Shown: positions 26,355-34,370 of the stretch, in pieces
How positions within the stretch are numbered: the first letter of the stretch is position 1
Layout of the letters: the number at the start of each line of letters is the position of its first letter
Assembly (NCBI GenBank): GCA_964435115.1
Contig: CAYSYM010000007.1
Location: 28,223-92,222 of the forward strand
Source of the DNA: CAYSYM01 sp964435115
GTDB taxonomy: Bacteria; Chloroflexota; UBA6077; CF-72
DNA length: 64,000 nt
Direction: 5' to 3'
Made by a program: the position numbers and the translations under genes
Notes under the pieces: generated by a model
What the model was told of the DNA's origin: nothing
What the model saw: the letters and a program-made list of their open reading frames with translations, nothing else
Databases searched by the model: none

Positions 26355-27623
26355 ATGTTCGCACAGCTCATCGCCACGAACGTCTGGTTCGTCGCCGCCG
26401 CCTGGATGGGGCTGGCCCTGCTGGCCAGTCTGATCTCGATCCGCCTGGGTGTGTCGGTGGCGCTCGTCGAGATCGGCATGGGCGTGGTCGGGGGCAACTT
26501 CCTGGGTTACCAGACCACGCCGTGGATCGACTTCCTGGCTACGTTCGGCTCGGTGCTGCTCACCTTCCTGGCCGGGGCCGAGATCGAGCCAGACGCGCTC
26601 CGACGCCAGCTGAAGCCGACGCTCGTGCTGGGCAGTGTCGGGTTCTTCGCGCCCTTCCTGGGCGCCTGGCTCTTCGCGCAGGAGGTCGCCGGTTGGGAGC
26701 CGCGCCAGGCGTGGATCGCTGGTATTGCGCTCTCTACCACGTCGGTGGCGGTGGTCTACGCGGTCATGGTCGAGACGGGGCTCAACCGGACCGAGCTGGG
26801 CAAGCTGATCCTGGCCGCCTGTTTCGTGAACGATTTTGGCACCGTCCTGGCGCTGGGCATCCTGTTCGCCACCTTCAACGGGTTCCTGGCCCTGTTCGTG
26901 GCCGTGCTGCTCGTCAGCCTCGCCTTCCTGCCGCGCTGGACCCGCTTCTTCGTCACCAGCCTGGGCAGCCGCGTCTCGGAGCCGGAGATCAAGTTCCTCT
27001 TCCTGATGCTCTTCCTGCTCGGCGGCCTGGCCACCACGGCCAGGAGCGAGGCGGTGCTGCCGGCCTACCTGGTGGGCCTGGTGATCGCGAGCGTGTTTGC
27101 CCACGATAAGCTGCTGATCAACCGGATGCGGAGCATCGCCTTCGCGCTGCTCACCCCCTTCTACTTCCTGAAGGCCGGCCTGTTCGTCAGCCTGCCGGCC
27201 GTGGTGGGCGGCGCCGGGCTGATCGTGGCGCTGCTACTGGTGAAGATGGGCGCGAAGGCGCTGCTGGTGTGGCCATCGGCCAGGGTGTTCGGGCTTACCA
27301 GGCGCGAGTCACACTACACAACGCTGCTGATGAGCACCGGCCTCACGTTCGGCAGCATCTCGGCGCTCTTCGGCCTCACCAATGGCATCATCGACCAGAC
27401 GCAGTACACGATCCTGGTCACGGTGGTGATCGGCAGCGCCGTGGTGCCCACGCTGATCGCCCAGACCTGGTTCCGGCCAGACGTCGCCGTGGCCGGCGAC
27501 GAGGAGGCCGAGGCGGCGCTTGAGCCCGTCCCCTCCGCCCCGCGACGGCCCGTCGGCTCGCTGCCTTCAAGGGACGGCCGGGCAGCGGCCGGCGAACGCA
27601 CCCGCACCCCGGTGGCCGAGTGA
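26355..27623 (+). CDS. Cation:proton antiporter, CPA2/KefB-like
   Basis: 422 residues, ATG 26355 after GGGAGGTG. About twelve helices. The Na+/H+ exchanger domain shows VALVEIGMGVVGGNFLG, FLAGAEIEPDALRRQ and LAACFVNDFGTVLALGI; the acidic pair in that last segment is the family's ion-binding ND pattern. No RCK/TrkA-N domain follows, and the tail (about 45 residues) is hydrophilic and low-complexity. Cytoplasmic membrane, Na+ or K+ against H+; the ion cannot be read. A second in-frame start 75 nt upstream lacks a ribosome site. Confidence 0.88.
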   Translation: MFAQLIATNVWFVAAAWMGLALLASLISIRLGVSVALVEIGMGVVGGNFLGYQTTPWIDFLATFGSVLLTFLAGAEIEPDALRRQLKPTLVLGSVGFFAPFLGAWLFAQEVAGWEPRQAWIAGIALSTTSVAVVYAVMVETGLNRTELGKLILAACFVNDFGTVLALGILFATFNGFLALFVAVLLVSLAFLPRWTRFFVTSLGSRVSEPEIKFLFLMLFLLGGLATTARSEAVLPAYLVGLVIASVFAHDKLLINRMRSIAFALLTPFYFLKAGLFVSLPAVVGGAGLIVALLLVKMGAKALLVWPSARVFGLTRRESHYTTLLMSTGLTFGSISALFGLTNGIIDQTQYTILVTVVIGSAVVPTLIAQTWFRPDVAVAGDEEAEAALEPVPSAPRRPVGSLPSRDGRAAAGERTRTPVAE

Positions 27624-27671
27624 GCCGGACAGCGAGGGCGTGGGGCTCGCCGGGGCGGGCGCGACGGCTGA

Positions 27672-28460
27672 GGTGGGACGCCTGGCCGGGCGCGCGGCCG
27701 CTCGGCTGCCCCGGAGATCGCCTTCGAGTCAGTCCGCTTCCGCTACCCGGGCCAGGCAGGAGACGCGCTCAGGGGCGTCTCCCTGGCCGTGCCGCGCGGG
27801 AGCGTCGTGGCCATCGTGGGCGAGAACGGCGCGGGCAAGTCCACGCTCATCAAGCTGCTGTGTCGCCTCTACGACCCGGAAGAGGGGCGAATCCTGCTCG
27901 ACGGCGTGGACGTGCGCTCGCTCGACCCGGCGCTGGTGCGGGAGCGGGTGGGCGTGCTCTTCCAGGACTTCGTGCGCTACCACCTGACCGCGCGCGAGAA
28001 CGTCGGCTTCGGGGACGTCCGCGAGGTAGGGAACCTGGGGCGGATTCGCCAGGTGTCGGCGCGCGCGGGCGCCGACGACGCCATCCAGGCGCTCCCGAAC
28101 GGCTACGAGACGCTGCTGGGCAAGGTGTTCGACGAAGGCCACGACCTGTCGGGTGGCGAGTGGCAGCGGGTGGCGCTCGCCCGAGCCTACATGCGGGATG
28201 CCCCGATCCTGGTGCTGGACGAGCCGACAGCCAGTCTCGACCCGAAGGCGGAGCAGCGCGTCTTCGAGGAGGTGCGCGGCTTCCTCGTCGGGCGCACGGC
28301 GATCATCATCTCGCACCGCTTCTCGACGGTGCGCCTGGCCGACTACATCTACGTCTTGCACGAGGGGCAGGTGGTGGAGGAGGGCAGCCACGAGGCGCTG
28401 GTGGCGCAGCGCGGTCGGTACGCCGAACTGTACGAGCTACAGGCCGCGGCGTACCGCTGA
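27672..28460 (+). pseudogene. ABC exporter nucleotide-binding domain remnant
   Basis: In frame from a stop at 27669-27671 with no ATG, GTG or TTG until GTG 27789. Homology begins earlier at EIAFESVRFRYPGQ, so any product from 27789 would lack the first strands of the domain. The rest is intact: Walker A GENGAGKST, signature LSGGEWQRVALARAY, Walker B ILVLDEPTASLD, switch ISHRFSTVRLAD. The whole membrane domain expected of an MsbA-type exporter is missing. Probably a 5'-truncated gene. A shortened NBD used with another permease is less likely. Confidence 0.65.
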
Positions 28461-28478
28461 CGGCCCCAGGAAGCAGCG

Positions 28479-28526
28479 GCGTGGCGCCGGCCCGGCGCGC
28501 TCCGGCGTGCATCCCTGGCGCCACGC
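28479..28526. terminator. Inverted repeat between convergent genes
   Basis: GCGTGGCGCC (28479-28488) and its perfect complement (28517-28526) flank a 28-nt GC-rich loop. It sits between the ABC remnant and the convergent Trm112-like gene. A terminator role is inferred from position. Confidence 0.5.
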
Positions 28527-28551
28527 ATGGGGCCCGGTCGCGAGCGCGAGC

Positions 28552-28875
28552 CTACGCGGGCTGGGCGGCAGCCTGCTCGGGGGTGAGCGCCTCGTCGATC
28601 AGCATCACCGGGATGCCGTCGCGGATCGGGTAGTGGCGCTGGCAGGCGGAGCAGACGATGTAGTTGCCCTCACGGGCGACGGGTTGCTTGTCCAGCGGGC
28701 AGGCGAGGATCTCGAGCAGCTCCGGGTCCACGTCGCCGCCCAGCTTCGGCGGCTCGGCGGGTGGCGGCGCGGCTTCAGCTCCCGCGGACTGCCAGCTCTC
28801 GCCCCGGCTGGCGCGGCGCCTCCACCAGAAGGCGGCGCCGCCAGCGGCGAGCAGGAGCAGGAAGAAGCGCTTCAT
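28552..28875 (-). CDS. Membrane-anchored Trm112-like protein
   Basis: 107 residues, ATG 28875. The N-terminus (MKRFFLLLLAAGGAAFWW) is a membrane anchor followed by a Pro/Ala linker. Residues about 55-95 are a Trm112-type zinc-ribbon: ELLEILACPLDKQPV, CSACQRHYPIRDGIPVML. Such domains normally activate methyltransferases; a membrane-tethered form is unusual. A TAGCAT box ends 9 nt before the ATG, and no Shine-Dalgarno is visible. Confidence 0.8.
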   Translation of the reverse strand: MKRFFLLLLAAGGAAFWWRRRASRGESWQSAGAEAAPPPAEPPKLGGDVDPELLEILACPLDKQPVAREGNYIVCSACQRHYPIRDGIPVMLIDEALTPEQAAAQPA

Positions 28876-28884
28876 GCGCCCGGC

Positions 28885-28914
28885 ATGCTACGCACGCGGC
28901 CGCAGCCCTCGCAA
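28885..28914 (-). promoter_or_regulatory. Promoter of the Trm112-like gene
   Basis: On the minus strand TTGCGA (28914-28909), 18 nt, TAGCAT (28890-28885), then 9 nt to ATG 28875. A leaderless start is inferred. Confidence 0.5.
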
Positions 28915-28916
28915 GG

Positions 28917-29552
28917 TCAGGCGCCTGGCGCGGCGCTCTCGGCCGTGACCGTGCGCGGCAAGAAGTCCGGGCGGCGCGCCTCGTACGCGGCGATGTTGCC
29001 CTCGTGCTCGAGGGTGAGCCCGATGTCGTCTAGGCCGTTCAGGAAGCGGTGCTTAACGAACGGGTCGACGTCGAAGGTCGCCAGGACATCCCGCTCGTCC
29101 GCCACGGTCTGACGTTCGAGGTCGACCGTGAGCCGGTAGCCCGGCTCTGCCAGGGCGCGGTCCAGGATCTCGCGCACCAGGCGCTCCGGCAGCACCACCG
29201 GTAGCAGGCCGTTCTGGTGGCAGTTGTTGCGGAAGATGTCGGCGAAGCTGGGCGCGATGAGCGCTGTGAAGCCGAACTGCTGCAGGGCCCACGGCGCATG
29301 CTCGCGCGACGAGCCGGAGCCGAAGTTGCGGCCGGCGACCAGGATGCTGGCGCCCTGGTACTCGGGCCGGTTGAGGATGAAGTCTGGGTTCGGGCGGCCA
29401 TCCGGCAGGAACCGCCAGTCGAAGAAGAGCCCCTGCTCGAAGCCGGTGCGAGCAGTGCTCTTGAGGAACTGCTTGGGGATGATCTGGTCGGTGTCGACGT
29501 CGACCCGGTCGAGCGGGGCGACGAGGCCGGAGTGTCGGGTGAAGGGGTGCAT
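28917..29552 (-). CDS. leuD: 3-isopropylmalate dehydratase small subunit
   Basis: 211 residues, ATG 29552 with GAGAGGA upstream. LeuD signatures: DVDTDQIIPKQFLK at the N-terminus, GRNFGSGSSREHAPWAL in the middle and FADIFRNNCHQNGLLP. With LeuC it isomerises 2-isopropylmalate to 3-isopropylmalate in leucine synthesis, cytosolic. It follows leuC by 50 nt. The 211-residue length is as expected for the bacterial two-subunit enzyme. Confidence 0.96.
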   Translation of the reverse strand: MHPFTRHSGLVAPLDRVDVDTDQIIPKQFLKSTARTGFEQGLFFDWRFLPDGRPNPDFILNRPEYQGASILVAGRNFGSGSSREHAPWALQQFGFTALIAPSFADIFRNNCHQNGLLPVVLPERLVREILDRALAEPGYRLTVDLERQTVADERDVLATFDVDPFVKHRFLNGLDDIGLTLEHEGNIAAYEARRPDFLPRTVTAESAAPGA

Positions 29553-29602
29553 GGAGGTCCTCTCAGGTGGCGCGCGGTGTCGGCCGGGCAGCTGGTCCAG
29601 GC

Positions 29603-31048
29603 TCAGACGGTGGCCCGCTGCGCGCCGGCAGCGGGCAGCTCCTGCACGTCCCACTCGCGCACGTCGACGAAGTGGCCGGCGATAGCGGCGGCGGCGGCCA
29701 TGGGTGGACTGACCAGGTGGGTGCGCCCGCCCTTGCCCTGACGCCCTTCGAAGTTGCGGTTCGAGGTGCTGGCGCACCGCTCTCCCGGCGCGAGGATATC
29801 GGGGTTCATGCCCAGGCACATGCTGCAGCCGGCCTGGCGCCACTCGAAGCCGGCGGCCTTGAAGAGCTGGTCCAGCCCCTCGCGCTCGGCCTGGGCCCGC
29901 ACCTGCTGCGAGCCGGGCACCACCAGCGCCCGGACGCGCGGGTGCACCTTCCGGCCCCGGATCACCCGCGCGGCAGCACGCAGGTCCTCGATGCGCGCGT
30001 TGGTACACGAGCCGATGAACACGCGGTCGAGACGGATCTCCTGGATGGGCGTCTCCGGCTCCAGGGCCATGTACTCGAGCGCGCGCTGCATCGCCTTCCG
30101 GTCGTCCTCGGTCCCGGCCTCGGCTGGCGAGGGCACGCGGGCGGTGACGGGCACCACCATGCCCGGGTTGGTGCCCCAGGTCACGTGCGGCGCGAGCGTG
30201 CTCGCGTCGAGCGTCACGACCCTGTCGTAGCTCGCGCCAGGGTCGGTGCGCAAGTCCTGCCAGCGCTCCAGCGCCCGCTCCCAGGCGGCGCCTTTCGGTG
30301 CGTGAGGACGACCCTCCACGTAGCGGAAGGTGGTTTCATCCGGCGCGACCAGGCCGGCCCGCGCGCCGGCCTCGATGCTCATATTGCAGACGGTCATGCG
30401 GCCCTCCATGGAGAGGGAGCGGATGGCGCTGCCCGTGTACTCGATCAGGTGCCCCACGCCGCCGCCAACGCCGATCCGGCCGATGATGCCGAGGATGACG
30501 TCCTTCGCCGCCACGCCAACCGGGAGCGCACCATCGACCCGCACCTCCATGGTCTGAGGCTTCTTCTGCGGAAGCGTCTGCGTGGCGAGCACGTGCTCGA
30601 CCTCGCTGGTGCCGATGCCGAAGGCCAGCGCGCCGAACGCGCCGTGGGTGCTGGTGTGGCTATCGCCGCACACCACGGTCATCCCCGGCTGCGTGAGCCC
30701 CAGCTCCGGGCCGATGACGTGGACGATGCCCTGGAGCGGACTGAAGAACCCTTCCAGCCGGATCCCGAACTCCGCGCAGTTGCGTTCGAGCGCATCTAGC
30801 TGGGCCTTGGCGATCTCGTCGGTGATCGGCAGGCTGCGATCCCAGGTCGGGGTGTTGTGGTCAACCGTGGCGATGGTGAGGTCTGGCCGCCGCACCCGGC
30901 GCCCGGCCATCCTGAGGCCGTCGAAGGCCTGCGGCGACGTCACCTCGTGGACGAGGTGCAGGTCGACGTACAACAGCGAGGGCTCGTTCGGCGCTTCGCG
31001 CACGACGTGCGCGTCCCAGATCTTCTCGAACAGCGTGCGTGGGCTCAT
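29603..31048 (-). CDS. leuC: 3-isopropylmalate dehydratase large subunit
   Basis: 481 residues from ATG 31048; the frame is open further upstream, but the extension has no LeuC homology. MSPRTLFEKIWDAHVV is the standard LeuC start. VVCGDSHTSTHGAFGALAFG, VFIGSCTNARIEDL and the cluster motif AGCSMCLGMNPD supply the [4Fe-4S] cysteines. Works with LeuD. No other leu genes are in the window. It is divergent from the higBA pair, with about 185 nt between. Confidence 0.96.
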   Translation of the reverse strand: MSPRTLFEKIWDAHVVREAPNEPSLLYVDLHLVHEVTSPQAFDGLRMAGRRVRRPDLTIATVDHNTPTWDRSLPITDEIAKAQLDALERNCAEFGIRLEGFFSPLQGIVHVIGPELGLTQPGMTVVCGDSHTSTHGAFGALAFGIGTSEVEHVLATQTLPQKKPQTMEVRVDGALPVGVAAKDVILGIIGRIGVGGGVGHLIEYTGSAIRSLSMEGRMTVCNMSIEAGARAGLVAPDETTFRYVEGRPHAPKGAAWERALERWQDLRTDPGASYDRVVTLDASTLAPHVTWGTNPGMVVPVTARVPSPAEAGTEDDRKAMQRALEYMALEPETPIQEIRLDRVFIGSCTNARIEDLRAAARVIRGRKVHPRVRALVVPGSQQVRAQAEREGLDQLFKAAGFEWRQAGCSMCLGMNPDILAPGERCASTSNRNFEGRQGKGGRTHLVSPPMAAAAAIAGHFVDVREWDVQELPAAGAQRATV

Positions 31049-31195
31049 CGGCTCGGTACTCCCCGTGTCGCTGCGAGTCTGGCGCATGGGCAGCGGCGGC
31101 GGCAACTGGGGATGACGGCGATTCTCCTGGAGCCCGGCGACCAGGGCCCTCTTCCCCTCGGAAGACCCCTCCACAACGTCCGGTGTCACCCGTAC

Positions 31196-31227
31196 TTGAC
31201 CACCCATTCGCAATTCGCGAATATGCT
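31196..31227 (+). promoter_or_regulatory. higBA promoter with overlapping palindromes
   Basis: TTGACC (31196-31201) and TATGCT (31222-31227) bracket two nested dyads: ATTCGC/GCGAAT (31206-31211, 31217-31222) and the perfect 10-mer ATTCGCGAAT (31213-31222). The HigB TTG start is 5 nt after TATGCT. Autoregulation by HigA at the palindrome is inferred. The 20-nt spacing between boxes is long. Confidence 0.55.
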
Positions 31228-31232
31228 CGTTC

Positions 31233-31532
31233 TTGTGGGTCATCAGCAAGCGACGCATCAAGGAGTTCTGGGTGCGGCACGCGGACGCCGAGCAGCGTCT
31301 GCGTGCCTGGTACCAGGTCGTGCGTGCCGCCGATTGGACGACCTGGGACGACCTCAGAGGCACCTTCCCCTCGGCCGACCGCGTGGGGCGGCTTGTGATC
31401 TTCAACGTCGGCGGGAACAACTACCGCATCATTGCGCGGGTCGAGTTCACGCTGCACAAGGTGTTCATTCGCCACGTTCTGACACACGCGGAGTACAGCA
31501 TGGATGCCTGGAAGCGTGATGCCTGGCTTTAG
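31233..31532 (+). CDS. higB: HigB-type mRNA interferase toxin
   Basis: 99 residues from TTG 31233; no in-frame ATG or GTG precedes it. VISKRRIKEFWVRHADAEQ, ADWTTWDDLRGTFPSAD, VFNVGGNNYRII and FIRHVLTHAEYSMDAW match the HigB (RelE-fold) family across its length. The toxin cleaves mRNA on the ribosome. It overlaps the antitoxin gene by 29 nt, toxin first, the usual hig order. Confidence 0.9.
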   Translation: MWVISKRRIKEFWVRHADAEQRLRAWYQVVRAADWTTWDDLRGTFPSADRVGRLVIFNVGGNNYRIIARVEFTLHKVFIRHVLTHAEYSMDAWKRDAWL

Positions 31533-31950
31533 CGAGGACGAGTACCGCGCGCTCGTGCAGGCGTTCCCCCCCCGGCCGATCCACGACGCCGAGCAGCTGG
31601 CCAGGGTCGAGGAGCAGATGGACGCGCTGCTCGCGCTGGCGGAGCGGACGCCGGCGCAGGACGAGTACCTGGATCTGCTGAGCACGCTCGTCCGGGACTG
31701 GGAGGCAGAGCACGTGGAGATCCCACCGGTGACCGGCGTGGAGGTCGTGCGCTTCCTTCTCGAGCAGCGTGGTCTCCCCAACCGGGCGCTGGCACCGATT
31801 TTCGGCACACCGTCGAGTGTCTCAGAGGTGCTCGCCGGGAAGCGGGCGCTCCAGGCGAAACACATCCAACGGCTGGCCGAGTTCTTCGGGGTCTCACCCG
31901 CGTCCTTCTTTCCTGTCGCACCGGCTGCCCGGGCGCGCGCTGCTGCCTGA
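31504..31950 (+). CDS. higA: HigA-type antitoxin with HTH domain
   Basis: 148 residues from ATG 31504 (ATG 31519 possible). N-terminal half is acidic and helical (YRALVQAFPPRPIHDAEQL), binding the toxin by family knowledge. The C-terminal helix-turn-helix (FLLEQRGLPNRALAPIFGT, then SSVSEVLAGKRALQAKHIQR) is of Xre type and should repress the operon. Ends in an Ala/Arg tail. Confidence 0.88.
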   Translation: MPGSVMPGFSEDEYRALVQAFPPRPIHDAEQLARVEEQMDALLALAERTPAQDEYLDLLSTLVRDWEAEHVEIPPVTGVEVVRFLLEQRGLPNRALAPIFGTPSSVSEVLAGKRALQAKHIQRLAEFFGVSPASFFPVAPAARARAAA

Positions 31951-32249
31951 CACTGCTTCGGCGTGATCTCCGCTCGGGTTCGAAATCGGTGGGCACCCAG
32001 CCCAATCCGCGAGCGCGTCCCGCCCGGTTCAGCGCTGGCGCCCTGAGGCCCATTCCGGCTGAGTTGTGCCGGCGGACACACGGTGCCGAAGCAGTATCGG
32101 GCGAAGTGGTCCACTGCGCCGCGGGCCGAGCGAGCCTGAGGCGGCAGCCCACAGCGCCTAGACTAGCAGGGACGGCGCGGTGATCCAGCTGCCGCACGGT
32201 CCGGCCCGGCGAGACCCCTGCTGCGCCTGGTTCCAACGTCCCCCCTTCC

Positions 32250-33962
32250 GTGAGTCCGCCCCCCCGTTCCCTTCGCCGGCGGCAGCTCCTGCGCCTCGCC
32301 GGTCTCGGCGCCGCGGCGAGCGGCCTGGCCTCTGCGTGCCAGCAGCTCCTGCCCCCGCTCCCACCGGGCGCCCCGTCCACCGCGGAGCCGGCGACACCGA
32401 CGCCGTCTGTGGCCCCGGCCACGCCCACGGCCGTCCGCGTGCCAACGCCCACCCGCGCGCCGGCCGTGGCGACGAGCCCCGCTGCCACCTCTCTCTTCCG
32501 CATCGCCGTCGACGTCGACCCGGACACGCTCGACCCGGCCGGCCAGACGAGCACGACGGTCGAGAGCATCGTCGACACCATGGTCGAGACCCTCGTGTCG
32601 CTGCGGAGCGACGGGAAGCTCGGCCCGGGGCTGGCCGAAGAGTGGCAGCAGTCAGCGGATGGGACGACCTACACCTTCACGCTGCGGCGGAACGTCACCT
32701 TCCACGACGGCTCCTCGCTTGACGCCGAGGCCGTCAGGCTGTCGCTCGAGCGCGTGCTCAGCCCGAGCCTGAAAGTCCCCCGGCGCGGCGCGTTCGACCG
32801 CAGCCTCGTCGAATCCATCACGCCGCTCGATGCGAGGCGCGTCCGGATCCGGCTCACAGCGCCGTTCGGGCCATTCGTCGCCAAGCTGGCGTCGTCCGAG
32901 ATGGGCATCGTGTCGCCGAACCACGCGCGCGGGTTTCCCGACGTGTTCAATGACGAGCCGGTCGGCACCGGGCCGTACCGGTTCAAGGAGCGCCGCAAGG
33001 GTGAGAGCGTGACCCTCGAGCGGTTTGACGGCTACTGGGGCAGGAAGCCGTACTACGGCACGATGCTGTTCCGCGTCGTCCCCGAGGCCGCTACCAGGGA
33101 GAGCCTCTTCCTGGCCGAGCAGGTGGAGATGTTCGTGCAACCGCCGGCCTCGGACATCCCGGACCTCCAGCGCAGCAGCGCCGTGAACGTCACGCTGGCG
33201 CCAAGCACCCGGACGGTCTTCGTGGCGATGGACCTGGCCTTCCCGGGCGGGACGCCGCTGGCGATCCGGAAGGTGCGCCAGGCGCTGAACTACGCCGTGG
33301 ACAAGGAGGGAATCATCCGGAGCGTCCTGTTCGGGGCGGCCACCCCGATGGACGCGCCTATGGCGCCCTCGCTGTTTGGCTACACCAGGGTCGGCCCGTA
33401 CCCCTACGACCCGAACCGGGCGCGCCAGCTCCTGCTCGAGGCCGGCACCCCCGGCCTGCTGCTGAGGTTCGCCTACCCGACGGGGCGCACCATGCAGGAG
33501 GGCCAGGTGGCGCAGGTGGCGCAGGCGATCGCGGGCAACCTGCGGGAAGTCGGCGTGCTGACCGAGCTGGTGGCCTCGGACTGGGCCACCTTCCTCGCCA
33601 GCGTGAACGTGCCCGAGGAGAAGGGCAGCACGCACATGCACCTGTTTACCTGGGCGCCGGGGCTGCTGGACGCCTACCAGCAGATGCTGCTATTCACGAA
33701 GACGCAGTGGCCGCCCAGGGGGCTAGCGACCAGCCACTACACCAACCCACGGGTGGAAGAGCTGCTGGAGCGCGCACTTCGGGCGCCGGAGCAGCAGGCG
33801 CGGCAGGAGCTGTACGCCCAGGCGCAGCGGATCGTGTGGGACGACGCGCCGTGGATCTTCCTCTGGGTGCAGAGTTTCCCGATCGTCTACTCGGCGAAGG
33901 TGAAGAACGTGGCGACCCAGCCCGTGGAGAAGTTCGTCGCCACCTACGCCGAACCTGCGTGA
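32250..33962 (+). CDS. Family 5 extracellular solute-binding lipoprotein (peptide/nickel ABC)
   Basis: 570 residues, GTG 32250. Tat-like RRRQLLRLAG and lipobox LASAC (residues about 10-32), then a Pro/Thr linker to about residue 75. The SBP_bac_5 core begins FRIAVDVDPDTLDPAGQTST and includes LAEEWQQSADGTTYTFTLRR and VGTGPYRFKERRKGES. It binds oligopeptides or similar solutes for an ABC importer. A close paralogue follows 409 nt downstream, then two permeases. A TAGACT box is at 32159-32164. Confidence 0.92.
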   Translation: MSPPPRSLRRRQLLRLAGLGAAASGLASACQQLLPPLPPGAPSTAEPATPTPSVAPATPTAVRVPTPTRAPAVATSPAATSLFRIAVDVDPDTLDPAGQTSTTVESIVDTMVETLVSLRSDGKLGPGLAEEWQQSADGTTYTFTLRRNVTFHDGSSLDAEAVRLSLERVLSPSLKVPRRGAFDRSLVESITPLDARRVRIRLTAPFGPFVAKLASSEMGIVSPNHARGFPDVFNDEPVGTGPYRFKERRKGESVTLERFDGYWGRKPYYGTMLFRVVPEAATRESLFLAEQVEMFVQPPASDIPDLQRSSAVNVTLAPSTRTVFVAMDLAFPGGTPLAIRKVRQALNYAVDKEGIIRSVLFGAATPMDAPMAPSLFGYTRVGPYPYDPNRARQLLLEAGTPGLLLRFAYPTGRTMQEGQVAQVAQAIAGNLREVGVLTELVASDWATFLASVNVPEEKGSTHMHLFTWAPGLLDAYQQMLLFTKTQWPPRGLATSHYTNPRVEELLERALRAPEQQARQELYAQAQRIVWDDAPWIFLWVQSFPIVYSAKVKNVATQPVEKFVATYAEPA

Positions 33963-34370
33963 TGGCGGGCGGTGTCACAGCTCGGGTATCGCGCTTCGGG
34001 TCTCGCGGAACGGCTCGCGACACTCGATGCGCAACCCCAGCCTCTTCACATGACGCCCAACACCTGACACCCGGCGTTCCGGGCCACCTGACAGGGTGGA
34101 GCCAGGCGCGGCACAATGGGGGCGGCACGGCCGGGCCTGCCGGCCATCAGGTGTTGGCTCAGCCACGGGACCCGCGTGGTCGGCTCCTGTCTGGCAGGGT
34201 GGAACGAGGCATCCACCCTCCTACCACGGGGCACGGGCCGTTCGCTCCACTCACGGGGACAACGACAGCGCCCCGCCGCGTCCGTCCTGGGTCCGAGCCA
34301 GCGAGAGCATCGAGCGCGTACCGCCGCGTCTCGCGGCTACTCGCGTCGAGATGACGAAGGGGGTGCCCCC
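33963..34370. other. Intergenic region between two binding-protein genes
   Basis: 408 nt without a credible gene. It holds one C-rich repeat copy (CGCCCAACACCTGACACCC, 34054-34072) and a TATCG/TCTCG-containing G-rich stretch near 33978-34010. The open frame that crosses it into the next gene lacks a signal peptide and is not coding-like. Confidence 0.6.

Noticed and set aside
31976..32000. GGTTCGAAATC resembling a tRNA T-loop
   Set aside because: The flanking bases do not pair as a T-stem and no other tRNA arm is nearby.
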